From assembly GCF_030813635.1 (NCBI RefSeq), contig NZ_JAUSUM010000001.1, positions 806,001 to 870,000 of the forward strand: a DNA stretch of 64,000 nucleotides, given 5' to 3'. The notes beneath the pieces are model-generated. The model saw only the letters and a list, made by a program, of their open reading frames with translations, did no database searches and was not told the origin of the DNA. The stretch is from Salibacterium salarium (lineage in GTDB: Bacteria; Bacillota; Bacilli; Bacillales; Marinococcaceae). The translations under genes were made by a program, and so were the position numbers. Shown here piece after piece: positions 29,720-38,780 of the stretch; positions within the stretch are counted from its first letter, which is position 1, and the number at the start of each line of letters is the position of its first letter.

Positions 29720-29939
29720 GGGGCTGTATCAAAAGTCTACTACTAGCCAAAAAATGCTTTTAACATTTAGGGCATGCGCTGCAGGTGGACGCTTTCACTC
29801 CAGAGCATAAGAGCGACATCGGCTCCCTGCGGATCACCGTGTCTCCTTTGCCGCGGGCAGAGCCGCCTTCCGCTTCTGCCCATGGTTAAATTCTCTTTGT
29901 TATAGAAAGGAGCTGTACCTTTTGATACAGCTCCTTTTT
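29720..29939. repeat. Dispersed intergenic repeat, copy A (MITE-like, about 220 bp)
   Basis: Begins GGGGCTGTATCAAAAG and ends CTTTTGATACAGCTCC, terminal inverted repeats matching at 15 of 16 positions. The right end also folds locally as a terminator (GGAGCTGTA / TACAGCTCC plus T5). Nearly identical to 60952-61199 over its whole length, with about 28 nt missing after GCCGCGGGCAG. No coding frame of note inside. No clear target-site duplication. It lies between convergent genes, directly downstream of an NSS transporter, as does the other copy. Bases 29637-29719, just upstream, hold nothing recognisable. Confidence 0.85.
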
Positions 29940-29974
29940 CACTCATTTGTCGTTATCCAATCCTGGAACAGAAT

Positions 29975-30961
29975 CTATTCGTTGTTACGTTCTCCCTTTT
30001 CCCACGATTTTAAGGAAGGATAAGGATCAAACGACCACTCACTGTAACCATTATCTCGATACATCCCGTAGTGCAAGTGGGGTGGGAATTTCCCTTCAGT
30101 ACCGGGTTTTCCGTAACCGGTACTTCCGACGTAGCCTATCGTATCACCGGGGGCTACAATATCACCTTTTTCTAAACCTTCTTCGTAACTAGTTAAATGA
30201 CCATAGTAATGATACGTATTTGTAAGATCCCGAATGCCGAGACGCCAGCCTCCGTATTTGTTCCAACCTTTTAATTCGACTACTCCATAAGATGTCGCCC
30301 GCGCAGGTGTACGATACCCTGCAAAAATATCGGTTCCTTCATGAATGCGACGTCCACCCCATCCTCTTGTATCTCCCCACGTACTGCGGTAACTGTAATT
30401 ATAATTCAATGGCACAGGAAAAGCATGATCGTCCAAATCCAGTGTACCGTATTTTCGATAAATCCGGGCATGTCCTGTAATAATGTTTATCGCTTGGTCT
30501 CGTTTGTAATATTCCCACAGGCCAAGTTGGATATTGTTATCGTCAAAACCGTATTCCGCAAGATAATTGGCAAATGTATATAATACGTCTGCATCCTCTT
30601 TTAGAGAAGCTTTCCCATTCTCATTCCCGTCGAGACCAACACCGTCAAACATAGAAATAGCAGTCGGGTTATCTTCCTCCATATTAGGGTTCAGCGGGCC
30701 AGACCATTCCTTAGGGGAATAGTAAATATTTATGACTCCTTTTGCTTCTTCTCGATCGTTTCTGGCACGACGAAGCCCTTTTTCATACGCATCGACACCA
30801 GCAAGCCAATACCAAGGAATTTGCGTCATGGTTTCCATTTTTTTATACAATGACATTCGTTCTGCGTATATGTCTTCTGCCGATTTATCAGCGGCGGCAG
30901 AAGCATGGGGGAGAGCGATAAATAATAGTAATAGAAGCATTATTATTAATTGTTTTTTCAT
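29975..30961 (-). CDS. lytH: M23 peptidase, L-Ala-D-Glu endopeptidase LytH-like (YunA)
   Basis: Secreted zinc peptidase acting on spore cortex peptidoglycan in B. subtilis, where LytH trims side chains to L-Ala. About 328 residues: signal peptide ending near ASAAA, an N-terminal domain of about 190 residues with YWLAGVDAYEKGLRRAR, then the M23 domain. Zinc ligands: HEGTDIFAG (HxxxD), HYYGHLTSYEEG and HLHYGMYRD (HxH). ATG 30961 preferred over TTG 30967 from spacing to AAAGGA. Divergent from lipA, as in B. subtilis. Confidence 0.9.
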   Translation of the reverse strand: MKKQLIIMLLLLLFIALPHASAAADKSAEDIYAERMSLYKKMETMTQIPWYWLAGVDAYEKGLRRARNDREEAKGVINIYYSPKEWSGPLNPNMEEDNPTAISMFDGVGLDGNENGKASLKEDADVLYTFANYLAEYGFDDNNIQLGLWEYYKRDQAINIITGHARIYRKYGTLDLDDHAFPVPLNYNYSYRSTWGDTRGWGGRRIHEGTDIFAGYRTPARATSYGVVELKGWNKYGGWRLGIRDLTNTYHYYGHLTSYEEGLEKGDIVAPGDTIGYVGSTGYGKPGTEGKFPPHLHYGMYRDNGYSEWSFDPYPSLKSWEKGERNNE

Positions 30962-31150
30962 GTACAACCGGTCCTTTTTTATATTCTAATTGTAGTATGT
31001 CTTCCTCTTGTTTTTTTACTATGACAATCACTGGAAATAAACTAGACAGTTGGCGGTCCGGTACAAGACATGTTAAAGTATAGAGGAATATAGAAATAGT
31101 TACCTACAGGGAATTCCCCTTATAGATTAGAAAAATAGGAGTGATAAAGG

Positions 31151-32053
31151 TTGGCCAAAACAGAAGAATATCTCCGTAAGCCGGATTGGTTAAAAATTAA
31201 ATTAAACACGAATGAGTCATATAAAGGGTTGAAAAAAATGATGCGGGAAAAAAACCTGCATACCGTTTGTGAAGAAGCGAGGTGCCCAAACATCCACGAA
31301 TGTTGGGGAGAACGAAAAACGGCGACTTTTATGATTCTAGGTGATATATGTACAAGAGGTTGCCGCTTTTGTGCTGTGAAAACAGGGTTACCAAACGAAT
31401 TGGATTGGGGAGAGCCAGAGCGTGTTGCCGAGTCTGTAGAGCAAATGGGTCTTAAACACGTCGTTATTACAGCTGTTGCAAGAGACGACCTGAAAGATGG
31501 TGGTTCAGCAGTATTTGCCGAAACCGTGCGTGCTATCAGACGCCGCAACCCTATGTGCACGATTGAAGTACTTCCATCGGATATGATGGGACGGGATGAA
31601 AACCTTGAAATATTAATGGAAGCACGCCCGAATATATTAAATCACAACATCGAAACGGTGCGTCGATTAACACCTAAAGTACGAGCCAGAGCTACATACG
31701 AAAGAACATTGAATTTCCTTAAACAGTCAAAGGAATTGCATCCTGACATTCCAACGAAGTCCAGCCTAATGGTAGGATTGGGAGAGACCAAGGAAGAAAT
31801 TATAGAAACGATGGATGATTTGCGTGCCCACAATGTTAATATAATGACTATTGGCCAATATCTTCAGCCAACCAAAAAACATCTAAAAGTACAAAAGTAT
31901 TATACCCCAGATGAGTTTGCTGAATTAAAAGAAATTGCGATGCAAAAAGGATTCAGTCATTGTGAATCTGGTCCACTTGTCCGTTCTTCGTATCACGCTG
32001 ATGAGCAGGTGAATGAAGCACAAGTACATGAAGAAGCTAATAAGTACGCTTAA
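31151..32053 (+). CDS. lipA: Lipoyl synthase LipA
   Basis: Radical SAM enzyme that inserts two sulfur atoms into protein-bound octanoyl groups to make lipoyl cofactor, 300 residues. The auxiliary cluster motif has Cys40, Cys45 and Cys51 ([12 protein letters not shown]), and the radical SAM motif has Cys67, Cys71 and Cys74 (CTRGCRFC). The C-terminal [13 protein letters not shown] holds the RSSYHA serine ligand. TTG start. It depends on Fe-S supply from the Suf genes here, and GcvH at 1323 is a substrate protein. Confidence 0.97.
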   Translation: MAKTEEYLRKPDWLKIKLNTNESYKGLKKMMREKNLHTVCEEARCPNIHECWGERKTATFMILGDICTRGCRFCAVKTGLPNELDWGEPERVAESVEQMGLKHVVITAVARDDLKDGGSAVFAETVRAIRRRNPMCTIEVLPSDMMGRDENLEILMEARPNILNHNIETVRRLTPKVRARATYERTLNFLKQSKELHPDIPTKSSLMVGLGETKEEIIETMDDLRAHNVNIMTIGQYLQPTKKHLKVQKYYTPDEFAELKEIAMQKGFSHCESGPLVRSSYHADEQVNEAQVHEEANKYA

Positions 32054-32140
32054 TAAGAAAAGCACAAGCGCCCTGAAAGGATGTAGGGGTTGCCTGCAGC
32101 CTGGAGTGACTTAGCAAGACACCCCAATCTCCCAGTAGAA

Positions 32141-32182
32141 AAAAGGCCGATTTTCCTACATCGTGTAGGATTCGGCCTTTTC
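32141..32182. terminator. Bidirectional terminator between lipA and yutC
   Basis: AAAAGGCCGA...CCTACA pairs with TGTAGGATTCGGCCTTTT. The hairpin includes the stop codon of the convergent yutC gene (32156-32158). Confidence 0.88.
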
Positions 32183-32749
32183 CTTTGGTGTGACAGGCTG
32201 CTCCGTCATATTGCGCATGCTTTCAACGACTTTTTCTATAGACTGGCGTCCTTCGACGGAACGAGCACGCATCCCTTTGTAGGATTCAATATCTTCAATC
32301 ATGTTTTCATTGTCTGTTACAACAGTAATGAAAAAATAAGGAACGGCCGCTTCTACCATCATTTTAACGTGTTTTGCGACTTCTTGCGTGTCATCTCTAT
32401 CGGTTTTAAATGCGGCAAGGGCATATTCGTTAGTTACTAAAACCCCGGCTTCTTCCACTTCTGGGGACCGAGCAATTATGTTACTGAGACCTTCGGCAAT
32501 ACGTTGACGATCAATTAAATCATGCATCGACATGTCTTCGTCTAAATCATTATCATTAAAAACACTTCGGCCGTACCCAAACCGATTTCCATCCTCCGGC
32601 TTTATTTCTCCGTCTTTATCATTAGAGATATAATCAAGAGCATTTTCCGGTCCGTATTCCGCACTTAAATCTTCTTTTTCTGTATTTGTAATGCCTGCAC
32701 ATCCTTGGAGCAAGAGAATGAAGACTAAAATAAAAGCAGTATTCTTCAA
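32156..32749 (-). CDS. yutC: YhcN/YlaJ-family sporulation lipoprotein (YutC-like)
   Basis: 197-residue lipoprotein. TTG start at 32749 chosen because AAAAGGAGG lies 8 nt upstream and it gives a proper signal peptide, LKNTAFILVFILLLQGCAG with lipobox LQGC; an upstream in-frame ATG would bury this. The mature protein has the YhcN/YlaJ core: IAEGLSNIIARSPEVEEAGVLVTNEYALAAF and a paired-helix segment VAKHVKMMVEAAVPYFF. The family is linked to spore membranes and germination; detailed role unknown. Confidence 0.82.
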   Translation of the reverse strand: MKNTAFILVFILLLQGCAGITNTEKEDLSAEYGPENALDYISNDKDGEIKPEDGNRFGYGRSVFNDNDLDEDMSMHDLIDRQRIAEGLSNIIARSPEVEEAGVLVTNEYALAAFKTDRDDTQEVAKHVKMMVEAAVPYFFITVVTDNENMIEDIESYKGMRARSVEGRQSIEKVVESMRNMTEQPVTPKEKAESYTM

Positions 32750-32887
32750 GATATTTGCCTCCTTTTCTTCTTTCGTACTAGTCGTAGTATGTCTCATTCT
32801 GTAGTAAATTAAGGTGGGAATTCGCGGAAATATCGATGAAAAAAACGTCATATGCTACAATGGGATAGATAAGGTGAGGTGTTTACC

Positions 32888-33169
32888 GTGATTGAAATTC
32901 AAGATCAACAATTTGAATTAGTGGAAGAAAACCGTGACGGTTGGGATGAGGATGTTTTTACAGAACGTTATAGTGAAGTACTTAATAAATATGATTATAT
33001 TGTTGGCGATTGGGGTCATAGTCAACTAAGGCTACGTGGTTTTTTTGATGATTCCCGTAAGAAAGTATCGTTTGATTCAAAAATCAGTACACTGCAGGAT
33101 TATTTATTGGAATACTGCAATTTTGGATGCGCTTATTTTGTTTTGAGAAAAATAAGAGAAGAAGAATAA
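32888..33169 (+). CDS. yutD: DUF1027 family protein YutD
   Basis: Small conserved cytoplasmic protein, 93 residues from GTG 32888, which has AAGGTGAGG 8 nt upstream; GTG 32879 overlaps that site. Family core: YDYIVGDWGHSQLRLRGFFDD, then SFDSKISTLQDYLLEYCNFGCAYFVLRK with two Cys. Molecular function not known; in Bacillus it always sits near lipA and yutC. Confidence 0.88.
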   Translation: MIEIQDQQFELVEENRDGWDEDVFTERYSEVLNKYDYIVGDWGHSQLRLRGFFDDSRKKVSFDSKISTLQDYLLEYCNFGCAYFVLRKIREEE

Positions 33170-33207
33170 AAACTCTCCCGCTGCTTTTGGCAGATGGGAG
33201 AGTTTTT
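33168..33207. terminator. Bidirectional terminator after yutD
   Basis: AAAACTCTCCC / GGGAGAGTTTTT; the yutD stop lies at its left foot and the convergent hypothetical gene ends just to the right. Confidence 0.9.
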
Positions 33208-33216
33208 ATAATTAGT

Positions 33217-33495
33217 TTATTTTTTTTGAGCATAGGAATGAACAGGATGAGCATTTGGATAATGTCTCGGGTTATCATTATGAAGGTCTTTGTTTTCGTA
33301 ATTAAAGGCACTGTAAGATCGCTGTCCTTCTTTCCAGGGTGTGCTTTTGCCGGGTTCTCTTTCAATGGGAGAACCATAGGGACCTTCTGGAAACGTTTCC
33401 GGCAGCACATATTCACGACTCACTTCTACGTTGGCAAAGTCTTCATAAGTGGCTGATTCATGGGCTTCACGATATTTTTTATATCTCCCTTTCAC
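33217..33495 (-). CDS. Conserved-looking hypothetical protein, 92 aa
   Basis: I do not recognise the family. GTG start with GAGGAGGG at good distance. Hydrophilic, no membrane segment or Cys. It has a polar N-terminal helix (KGRYKKYREAHES), a proline/glycine-rich centre (LPETFPEGPYGSPIEREPG) and an aromatic, His-rich C-terminus (PRHYPNAHPVHSYAQKK). Length, RBS and the clean gap to its neighbours support a real gene. Such small hydrophilic proteins are often spore or dormancy associated in Bacillus, but nothing in the sequence proves it. Confidence 0.7.
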   Translation of the reverse strand: MKGRYKKYREAHESATYEDFANVEVSREYVLPETFPEGPYGSPIEREPGKSTPWKEGQRSYSAFNYENKDLHNDNPRHYPNAHPVHSYAQKK

Positions 33496-33569
33496 CCTTA
33501 TCCCTCCTCTGTTCTATATTCCCCACTTCTTTTTTAAATATATAGCATGTATCATTTTCCAAAACATCG

Positions 33570-34547
33570 TTAATCGTCTTCTTCCATGACAAGATGCGGC
33601 TTGTGATCAAGGTGATGGTGTGCTTTAATGTAGCGGACAGTTCGAGTTTTCGCACGCATGACAATCGAATCTGTTTCTGTCAAGTCTCCTCCAAGAAAAC
33701 GAACACCTTCGAGCAGTTCTCCTGACGAAACTCCCGAAGCGGCAAAAATGGCATCGTCGCCTTTGACAAGGTCATCTAGGGTTAAGACATTAGATGTATT
33801 TTCCAATCCCATTTCCCGGCAGCGCTCTTCTTCATGTTCATTGCGTGGGGCAAGGCGGCCCTGCATGTCACCACCTAATGCTTTGATGGCAGCTGCTGAA
33901 ATAACTCCTTCAGGCGCTCCACCGATACCTACAAATAAGTCAATCCCAGTGTGTGGAAGGGCTGTTGCTATGGAAGCTCCAACATCTCCATCCCCAAATA
34001 ATTTAACTCTTGCGCCTTTTGCACGTACGCGATCGACAATATCTTGATGACGGTCTCGGTCTTGAATAATAATCGTTAAATCACGTACTCGTTTATTAGT
34101 CATCTTTGCGACAATATCTATTGTTTTTTCGATTGGATCATCAATTCGAACAAGACCAGCGGCTTTTGGGCCAACGACAAGTTTTTCCATGTACATGTCT
34201 GGCGCATGTAGTAAGGTTCCTCGGTCTGCTACTGCAATAACAGCCATTGCATTAGAACGCCCACTTGCAACAATATTTGTGCCTTCTAATGGATCGACGG
34301 CAATATCCACTTCTGGTCCGTTATCACTGCCGACTTCTTCGCCAATGTAGAGCATCGGTGCTTCATCTTTTTCTCCTTCACCTATTACAACCGTTCCTTG
34401 ACAACTTACGGAGTCAAACATCGTTCTCATGGCGGTAGTGGCAGCATCATCGGCTTCGATTTTTTCTCCCCGGCCAAGCCATTGGGCAGAAGCGATAGCA
34501 GCAGCTTCTGTTACGCGTACAATTTCTAGAGCTAATTCTCTATCCAA
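33570..34547 (-). CDS. glpX: Class II fructose-1,6-bisphosphatase GlpX
   Basis: Gluconeogenic phosphatase converting fructose-1,6-bisphosphate to fructose-6-phosphate, 325 residues. Metal- and substrate-site motifs: GEGEKDEAPMLYIGEEVG, DIAVDPLEGTNIVASG (the DPxEGT signature), FVGIGGAPEGVISAAAIKALGG. TTG start preceded by AGGAGG. Runs convergent with yutD and divergent from yutE. Confidence 0.95.
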   Translation of the reverse strand: MDRELALEIVRVTEAAAIASAQWLGRGEKIEADDAATTAMRTMFDSVSCQGTVVIGEGEKDEAPMLYIGEEVGSDNGPEVDIAVDPLEGTNIVASGRSNAMAVIAVADRGTLLHAPDMYMEKLVVGPKAAGLVRIDDPIEKTIDIVAKMTNKRVRDLTIIIQDRDRHQDIVDRVRAKGARVKLFGDGDVGASIATALPHTGIDLFVGIGGAPEGVISAAAIKALGGDMQGRLAPRNEHEEERCREMGLENTSNVLTLDDLVKGDDAIFAASGVSSGELLEGVRFLGGDLTETDSIVMRAKTRTVRYIKAHHHLDHKPHLVMEEDD

Positions 34548-34717
34548 CGTTATATCCTCCTAAAAGAAAATAAAATCCGTAAAAATGAAAAAACAATTCC
34601 GTCATTTATCCTACCATAAGAAAAGATATTTTGGATAACAACTTTTAAAAAAGAGTATGTTCCATTCATATGATATACTAGAGGACAGGATATTTTAGCG
34701 AATAGGGGGCTTTACAT

Positions 34718-35182
34718 TTGTATTTTGTCGATCGAAAAAAAATTGAACATATTCTTACATATATAGAAGAACTTGCTTCCGTATTTCCGGAAGTAACGGA
34801 GGCCAAAACAAAGAAGGAACAATTGGCACTAGAACGAATCACGCAAGGCTGGATTGAAGCTATAACAGATACAGGCAATCAAGTGATTGATGGCTTCATT
34901 ATGAGAGACCCTGGAGGATATGAAGATATTATAGATATCCTTCATGATGAAAAAGTGGTACCTGAACAAGACGTAGAAGGTTTAAAACAGGTCATAAGAC
35001 TTCGTAAAAAATTAGTGCAAGAGTATTATAATATTGATTATGGAGTGCTTCAGGATGTTTTAACGACACACAGTAAGTCTGTTGAGCAGTTTCCGGCGCA
35101 CGTTCGTTATTATTTAGAAAACGAATTGGGCCCTGTATCTGCTTTTTTGCCGAATGACAACAAAACGTCAGAGGAGGACTAA
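34718..35182 (+). CDS. yutE: DUF86/HepT-like HEPN domain protein (YutE-like)
   Basis: 154-residue helical protein of the DUF86 (HepT) family. TTG start after a G-rich site. The HEPN RNase motif normally reads RN(x)3H; here Arg96 is followed by KKLV and Gln101 (RKKLVQEYYNID), so the catalytic His is replaced. IEAITDTGNQVIDG matches the family's conserved polar helix. No MNT nucleotidyltransferase partner is adjacent, so it is not an obvious toxin-antitoxin pair. It is followed 4 nt later by yutF, as a two-gene unit. Confidence 0.82.
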   Translation: MYFVDRKKIEHILTYIEELASVFPEVTEAKTKKEQLALERITQGWIEAITDTGNQVIDGFIMRDPGGYEDIIDILHDEKVVPEQDVEGLKQVIRLRKKLVQEYYNIDYGVLQDVLTTHSKSVEQFPAHVRYYLENELGPVSAFLPNDNKTSEED

Positions 35183-35186
35183 AAGG

Positions 35187-35951
35187 TTGAAATCATATAA
35201 AGGCTACTTAATTGATTTAGATGGTACGATGTACCGTGGGACAGAACCGATTCCTGAAGCGGGTTCGTTTGTCAGAAAACTCGAATCAAAAGGGATACCT
35301 TATTTATTTGTAACTAATAATTCTTCTGCAACACCGGCGGATGTGGCCAAAAAACTGCAAAGCATGGACGTTCCGTGTGAAGAATCTCATGTGCTGACAA
35401 CCAGTTTATCGGCAGCTACTTATTTGTCCAATCGTGCAGTCAAACAAAGTGCTTATGTGATTGGAGAAAATGGTCTAAGAAAAGCGATAGAAGAGGTTGG
35501 TATCGTGGAAGAAGAAGAAAATCCGGGTTTTGTCGTAATTGGCATGGACCGCAGCGTAACATATCAAAAATTAGCAAATGCTTGTCTCGCTGTTAGAAAT
35601 GGGGCTCACTTTGTCAGTACGAATGCAGACGTTGCTCTGCCTTCTGAAAGAGGGTTTTTGCCTGGAAATGGAGCGTTGACGTCCGTTATTTCCATATCTA
35701 CTGGCACAGAACCTGTATTTATAGGTAAACCTGAGACAATTATGATTGAACAAGCAGTGGAAATACTAGGGCTGAAACCGGAAGAAACAGTTGTCGTTGG
35801 CGATAATTACGATACAGATATAAAAGCAGGAATTAATGCCGGTTTAGACACGATTCATGTTGGGACAGGCGTTACTTTAACTGAAGAGCTTGACGAAAAG
35901 CCAACTGCGCCGACTTATGCAATTTCTTCTCTGTGTGAATGGGATATGTAA
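35187..35951 (+). CDS. yutF: HAD-superfamily hydrolase YutF (NagD-type)
   Basis: Haloacid-dehalogenase-type phosphatase of the NagD/AraL subgroup, 254 residues. Motif I GYLIDLDGTMYRG, motif II LFVTNNSSATP, motif III with GKPETIMIEQA, motif IV VVVGDNYDTDIKAG. TTG 35187 is chosen because AGGAGG lies 9 nt upstream and the protein then begins MKSYKGYLIDLDG like its relatives. Substrate unknown; relatives act on sugar phosphates or nucleotides. Confidence 0.92.
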   Translation: MKSYKGYLIDLDGTMYRGTEPIPEAGSFVRKLESKGIPYLFVTNNSSATPADVAKKLQSMDVPCEESHVLTTSLSAATYLSNRAVKQSAYVIGENGLRKAIEEVGIVEEEENPGFVVIGMDRSVTYQKLANACLAVRNGAHFVSTNADVALPSERGFLPGNGALTSVISISTGTEPVFIGKPETIMIEQAVEILGLKPEETVVVGDNYDTDIKAGINAGLDTIHVGTGVTLTEELDEKPTAPTYAISSLCEWDM

Positions 35952-35968
35952 TTCGTCCATCCATTTAC

Positions 35969-36210
35969 GCCTGTTGATTTACCATTTTCCGCCCTATAAA
36001 AAGGCTTTATTGTCCTCAAAAACAGCGATCAAAGCGCTCTTAATCCCTGTTTTTCGTTTGGCAGTGCCGTCTGCTCGACTCCAGCGGGAGAAGCGTCAGC
36101 CGAAGATAATCGGGTGGTTTTCCCGGTAGCTGAGGCGACGCCCGCGGAAAGCGAGCAGGAAAGGGCGGAGCCAAACGAAAACGTTGTATATATTTGGTTA
36201 ATCAACAGGC
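35969..36210. repeat. MITE-like element with nested inverted repeats (about 242 bp)
   Basis: Outer inverted repeat GCCTGTTGATTTACC (35969-35983) / GGTTAATCAACAGGC (36196-36210), 14 of 15 matching. Inner inverted repeat TTTTCGTTTGGC (36051-36062) / GCCAAACGAAAA (36170-36181), perfect. The GC-rich centre is itself partly self-complementary (TGCTCGACTCCAGCGGG against CCCGCGGAAAGCGAGCA), so most of the element can fold into one long hairpin. It occupies nearly the whole yutF-yutH gap. Its centre resembles the extra segment of the repeat at 61094-61122. Confidence 0.75.
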
Positions 36211-36314
36211 TTGTCATCCATTATTACTTTTTATCATTTTTCAAAGCAGCTACAGGGGTATCAAACTTCTCTCTGTCATACAATCAAATAACAGTATGAC
36301 AGGAGGGAATATTT

Positions 36315-37334
36315 ATGATGCAGAGAATGGTGTACGATTATTACGGTTTGTATATGGAGGAACAGTTTCAGGTCGGTCGTTATACTGGATTTGCTACAAA
36401 AGATGCTAATTATCTTTTCGTACCTGAAAGCCAAGAAAACACGTCAGTGTGGGAAGAAAAGTTACAATGGGCCCAAATGATGAGGCAGGGGGATGAAACG
36501 GTTGCGCTGTTTATTCCTTCCATACAAAAAAACCGTTCGATAACACTAGATGGAGAAAAACAACTATTATTCCAACTGTATGTCGAAAAAACAAGAGACG
36601 ACGGTACAGAAGAATATAATGGCAGAGAATTGGCGAAATTTCACAATCGAGGAATGGTCATGTTTCCACCTGTCTCTTCCGAGTTGTTTGTGCAGCGTTG
36701 GAGTGAGTGGTGGGAGAAAAGGCTGGACCAGTTGGAAAACTGGTATCAAAGCGTAAAAACAAAACCCGCATTTTCGCTCATGGACCGTTGGTTTATCAAA
36801 ACATTCCCTTATTATTTAGGGATGACAGAAAATGCAATACAGTGGTTAAAAGCAATTCCGGTTCATGAAAGAACAGAAGAAGCTGGTTGTATTAGTCACT
36901 TTTGTTACACTCCTGCAGCATGGGTGACGATAGCCCCAAATACACGACCAATTAAATTACCATCAGATTGGTTGTATGATCACCCGACCCGGGATATAGC
37001 AGAATGGATGAGGCATGCGATGGAACAAGGCTATTCACACACACAAATCGAAAGCTTTGTACAAAATTATGAACGGTATAACCAAGTAACATCGTTTGGT
37101 TGGGATTTAATAATAGGTCGTTTGTTATTTCCTTATTATTATCTCGAACAAATGGAACAAACGTATTTACGAGAGAACATAGGAGCAATGGAAGAAACTT
37201 TGTATCATTTAGAACAATCATGGGAAAAAGAAGGAACTCGGCTGGAACATATTTCCTCACTGAAAGAAATCTTTCCATATCATTTTCAAAAATTGCCGGA
37301 TTGGCTTTTAGGCAGAGATGTATCTTTCTTATAA
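36315..37334 (+). CDS. yutH: Spore coat-associated protein YutH
   Basis: 339-residue protein of the CotS/YutH kinase-like family found in spore coats of Bacillus. GGAGGG before tandem ATGs. Recognisable stretches: MVYDYYGLYMEEQF, YLFVPESQENTSVWEEKLQWAQMM, LAKFHNRG, FPYYLGMTENAIQW. The HRD-type catalytic loop of true kinases is not obvious, so activity is doubtful. Same position upstream of hom as in B. subtilis. Confidence 0.85.
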   Translation: MMQRMVYDYYGLYMEEQFQVGRYTGFATKDANYLFVPESQENTSVWEEKLQWAQMMRQGDETVALFIPSIQKNRSITLDGEKQLLFQLYVEKTRDDGTEEYNGRELAKFHNRGMVMFPPVSSELFVQRWSEWWEKRLDQLENWYQSVKTKPAFSLMDRWFIKTFPYYLGMTENAIQWLKAIPVHERTEEAGCISHFCYTPAAWVTIAPNTRPIKLPSDWLYDHPTRDIAEWMRHAMEQGYSHTQIESFVQNYERYNQVTSFGWDLIIGRLLFPYYYLEQMEQTYLRENIGAMEETLYHLEQSWEKEGTRLEHISSLKEIFPYHFQKLPDWLLGRDVSFL

Positions 37335-37349
37335 TTCTTATCGTTTCCC

Positions 37350-37378
37350 TTGTAAAATAATGAATAACCTTATATAAT
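37350..37378 (+). promoter_or_regulatory. Sigma-A promoter of hom-thrC-thrB
   Basis: TTGTAA, 17-nt spacer, TATAAT; leader about 90 nt. No T-box motif was found in the leader. Confidence 0.78.
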
Positions 37379-37475
37379 GTCCATTATATAAAGACATTTG
37401 TTTCCCTAGCAAACACAAGATGAAATAAATCATAATATAAAAAGAAATGCAGCAGTCAGCGAGAGGTGAGAGAGA

Positions 37476-38780
37476 ATGGAACAAATAAATATCGGTCTAT
37501 TAGGTCTGGGAACAGTGGGAAGTGGAGTCATTCAGATTATTGATGAACACCAACAGGAATTGCAACACCAAACGGGAAGTGCGGTGTCAGTGAGCAAAGT
37601 TCTCGTAAATAACAAAACAAAAGAACGTAATCTGGACACAAGCCATTTGATTTTAACCGAAAAAGCGGCTGATGTAATAGAGGATCCGGAAATAGACGTT
37701 GTAATTGAAGTTATGGGTGGAATAACAGAGGCCCGTGATTACATCCTTCAAGCAATACAAAACAAAAAACATGTGGTAACTGCTAATAAAGACTTAATGG
37801 CACTGCACGGCACAGAATTACTGACAAAGGCTGAGGAAAATGAGTGCTGCTTGTTTTATGAAGCAAGCGTTGCAGGTGGTATACCTGTTATTAGAGGTAT
37901 CACTGAAGGATTGGCGTCTGACAGAATTACTCAAATGATGGGAATTGTTAATGGTACAACGAACTATATCTTAACAAAAATGGCGCAAGAAGAAAGAGAT
38001 TATGAAGAAGTGTTAGCGGAAGCCCAAGAATTAGGATTTGCTGAAAGCGATCCTACTTCGGACGTTGAAGGATTAGACGCAGCACGAAAAATAGCCATAT
38101 TGGCGCGACTTGGCTTTTCTATGAATGTCGAGTTGGATGACGTAGAATTGAAAGGTATTACGACAGTAACGACCGATGATATGGATTATTGTAACCAATT
38201 AGGATACACATTGAAATTAATCGGTTTGGCAAAGCGGACCGAAGAACGAGTAGAGTTGACCGTGCAGCCAATGTTACTCCCTAATGATCACCCGCTCGCT
38301 TCTGTCCAAAACGAGTACAATGCTGTATATGTTCATGGCGAAGCAGTAGGAGAAACGATGTTTTATGGACCGGGAGCGGGATCTTTGCCAACGGCGACGG
38401 CAATAGTATCAGATCTTGTAGCAACTATTAAAAATTTAAAATTAGGTGCTGGCAGTGGTTTTGCTTCCAGACCACTTCACACGAAAGCTATTCAAGCAAA
38501 TGAAGAAGTCCTTTCTAAATACTTTTTACGCTTGCAAGTGAAAGACGAGACAGGAACGTTTGATGACTTAACTTCTTTGTTTGCAAAAGAGGATGTTGGT
38601 TTTGATAAGCTATTACAATGGCCTTTAGAAGAAGAAGACAATACTATGTCTGAAGTGGTTATTATTACTCATATGACGAATCGAGCCGCTTATGAGAGAA
38701 TTTATCAAGAACTTGAAAATATGGACGTTGTACTGGATGTTAAAAGCAGTTATCGCGTAGAGGGAGGACAAGTATCATGA
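37476..38780 (+). CDS. hom: Homoserine dehydrogenase
   Basis: Reduces aspartate semialdehyde to homoserine, the branch point to threonine and methionine, 434 residues. Rossmann motif [16 protein letters not shown], then [27 protein letters not shown], and [23 protein letters not shown] with catalytic Asp/Lys. The last ~80 residues form an ACT domain ([17 protein letters not shown]), which makes feedback inhibition likely. RBS GAGAGGTGAG. Overlaps thrC by 4 nt. Confidence 0.97.
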   Translation: MEQINIGLLGLGTVGSGVIQIIDEHQQELQHQTGSAVSVSKVLVNNKTKERNLDTSHLILTEKAADVIEDPEIDVVIEVMGGITEARDYILQAIQNKKHVVTANKDLMALHGTELLTKAEENECCLFYEASVAGGIPVIRGITEGLASDRITQMMGIVNGTTNYILTKMAQEERDYEEVLAEAQELGFAESDPTSDVEGLDAARKIAILARLGFSMNVELDDVELKGITTVTTDDMDYCNQLGYTLKLIGLAKRTEERVELTVQPMLLPNDHPLASVQNEYNAVYVHGEAVGETMFYGPGAGSLPTATAIVSDLVATIKNLKLGAGSGFASRPLHTKAIQANEEVLSKYFLRLQVKDETGTFDDLTSLFAKEDVGFDKLLQWPLEEEDNTMSEVVIITHMTNRAAYERIYQELENMDVVLDVKSSYRVEGGQVS

